Of a stretch of DNA of 7,310 nucleotides, positions 7,292 to 7,310 are shown one piece after another. The translations under genes and the position numbers were made by a program. The number at the start of each line of letters is the position of its first letter. Position 1 is the stretch's first letter. The notes beneath the pieces are model-generated. The model had not been told where the DNA came from, did not search any database, and worked only from the letters and a program-made list of their open reading frames with translations. Source of the DNA: an uncultured Alistipes sp. GTDB lineage: Bacteria > Bacteroidota > Bacteroidia > Bacteroidales > Rikenellaceae. Location: contig CAMWIG010000103.1 in NCBI GenBank assembly GCA_947174295.1, positions 1-7,310 of the forward strand. Reading direction: 5' to 3'.

Positions 7292-7310
7292 GGAGGTGAT
7301 GAAACGAAAC
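7292..7310 (+). CDS. Possible start of a next gene, cut by the window edge
   Basis: GGAGGTGAT at 7292-7300 is fully complementary to the anti-Shine-Dalgarno end of 16S rRNA, and it overlaps an ATG at 7299-7301 followed by AAA CGA AAC (MKRN). The spacing of two bases between GGAGG and this ATG is shorter than ideal, so the true start may lie just past the edge. Only four codons are visible, so no product can be named. It could also be chance. Confidence 0.25.

Noticed and set aside
1..7310. CRISPR array, insertion sequence, tRNA, rRNA or defence system
   Set aside because: No regularly spaced direct repeats, transposase motifs, terminal inverted repeats or tRNA-like folds were seen, and all three main genes have other explanations.

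Overview
The window looks like chromosomal DNA from a member of the Bacteroidales, probably a GC-rich gut lineage of the Alistipes type. Three things point this way: a hybrid two-component system (sensor, kinase, receiver and AraC regulator in one polypeptide), a neighbouring heparinase II/III-type polysaccharide lyase, and Bacteroidetes -7 promoter boxes (TATATTTG) instead of E. coli-type -10 boxes. The genus is inferred from composition and style, not from a marker gene.

Layout: (1) 1-1470, plus strand: the C-terminal 489 residues of a heparinase II/III-family lyase; the reading frame is open to the left edge, so the start lies outside. (2) 1471-1747: a strong hairpin terminator (about 1478-1526), two small inverted repeats, a promoter (1641-1669) and a leader with two tiny overlapping ORFs. 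(3) 1748-5830, plus strand: a complete 1360-residue hybrid two-component regulator with a 14-motif periplasmic sensor. (4) 5831-5978: a short convergent intergenic gap. (5) 5979-7091, minus strand: a 370-residue protein with a lipobox-like signal, a bacterial SH3 domain and about seven membrane spans; its function is unknown. (6) 7092-7310: an AT-rich promoter region for that gene, ending at the right edge in a very strong Shine-Dalgarno sequence that may open another plus-strand gene.

The first two genes read as the edge of a polysaccharide utilization locus. The regulator would sense an oligosaccharide in the periplasm and switch on the locus, and the lyase would cleave the uronic-acid-containing glycan or its fragments. 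The exact substrate cannot be read from the sequence. The SH3/membrane gene faces the other way, has clearly lower GC, and is probably not part of the locus.

The most notable observations are a nine-G homopolymer inside the regulator's sensor region, where a one-base slip would truncate the protein, and the unusual SH3-plus-polytopic-membrane lipoprotein. No defence system, CRISPR array, insertion sequence, tRNA or rRNA was seen.
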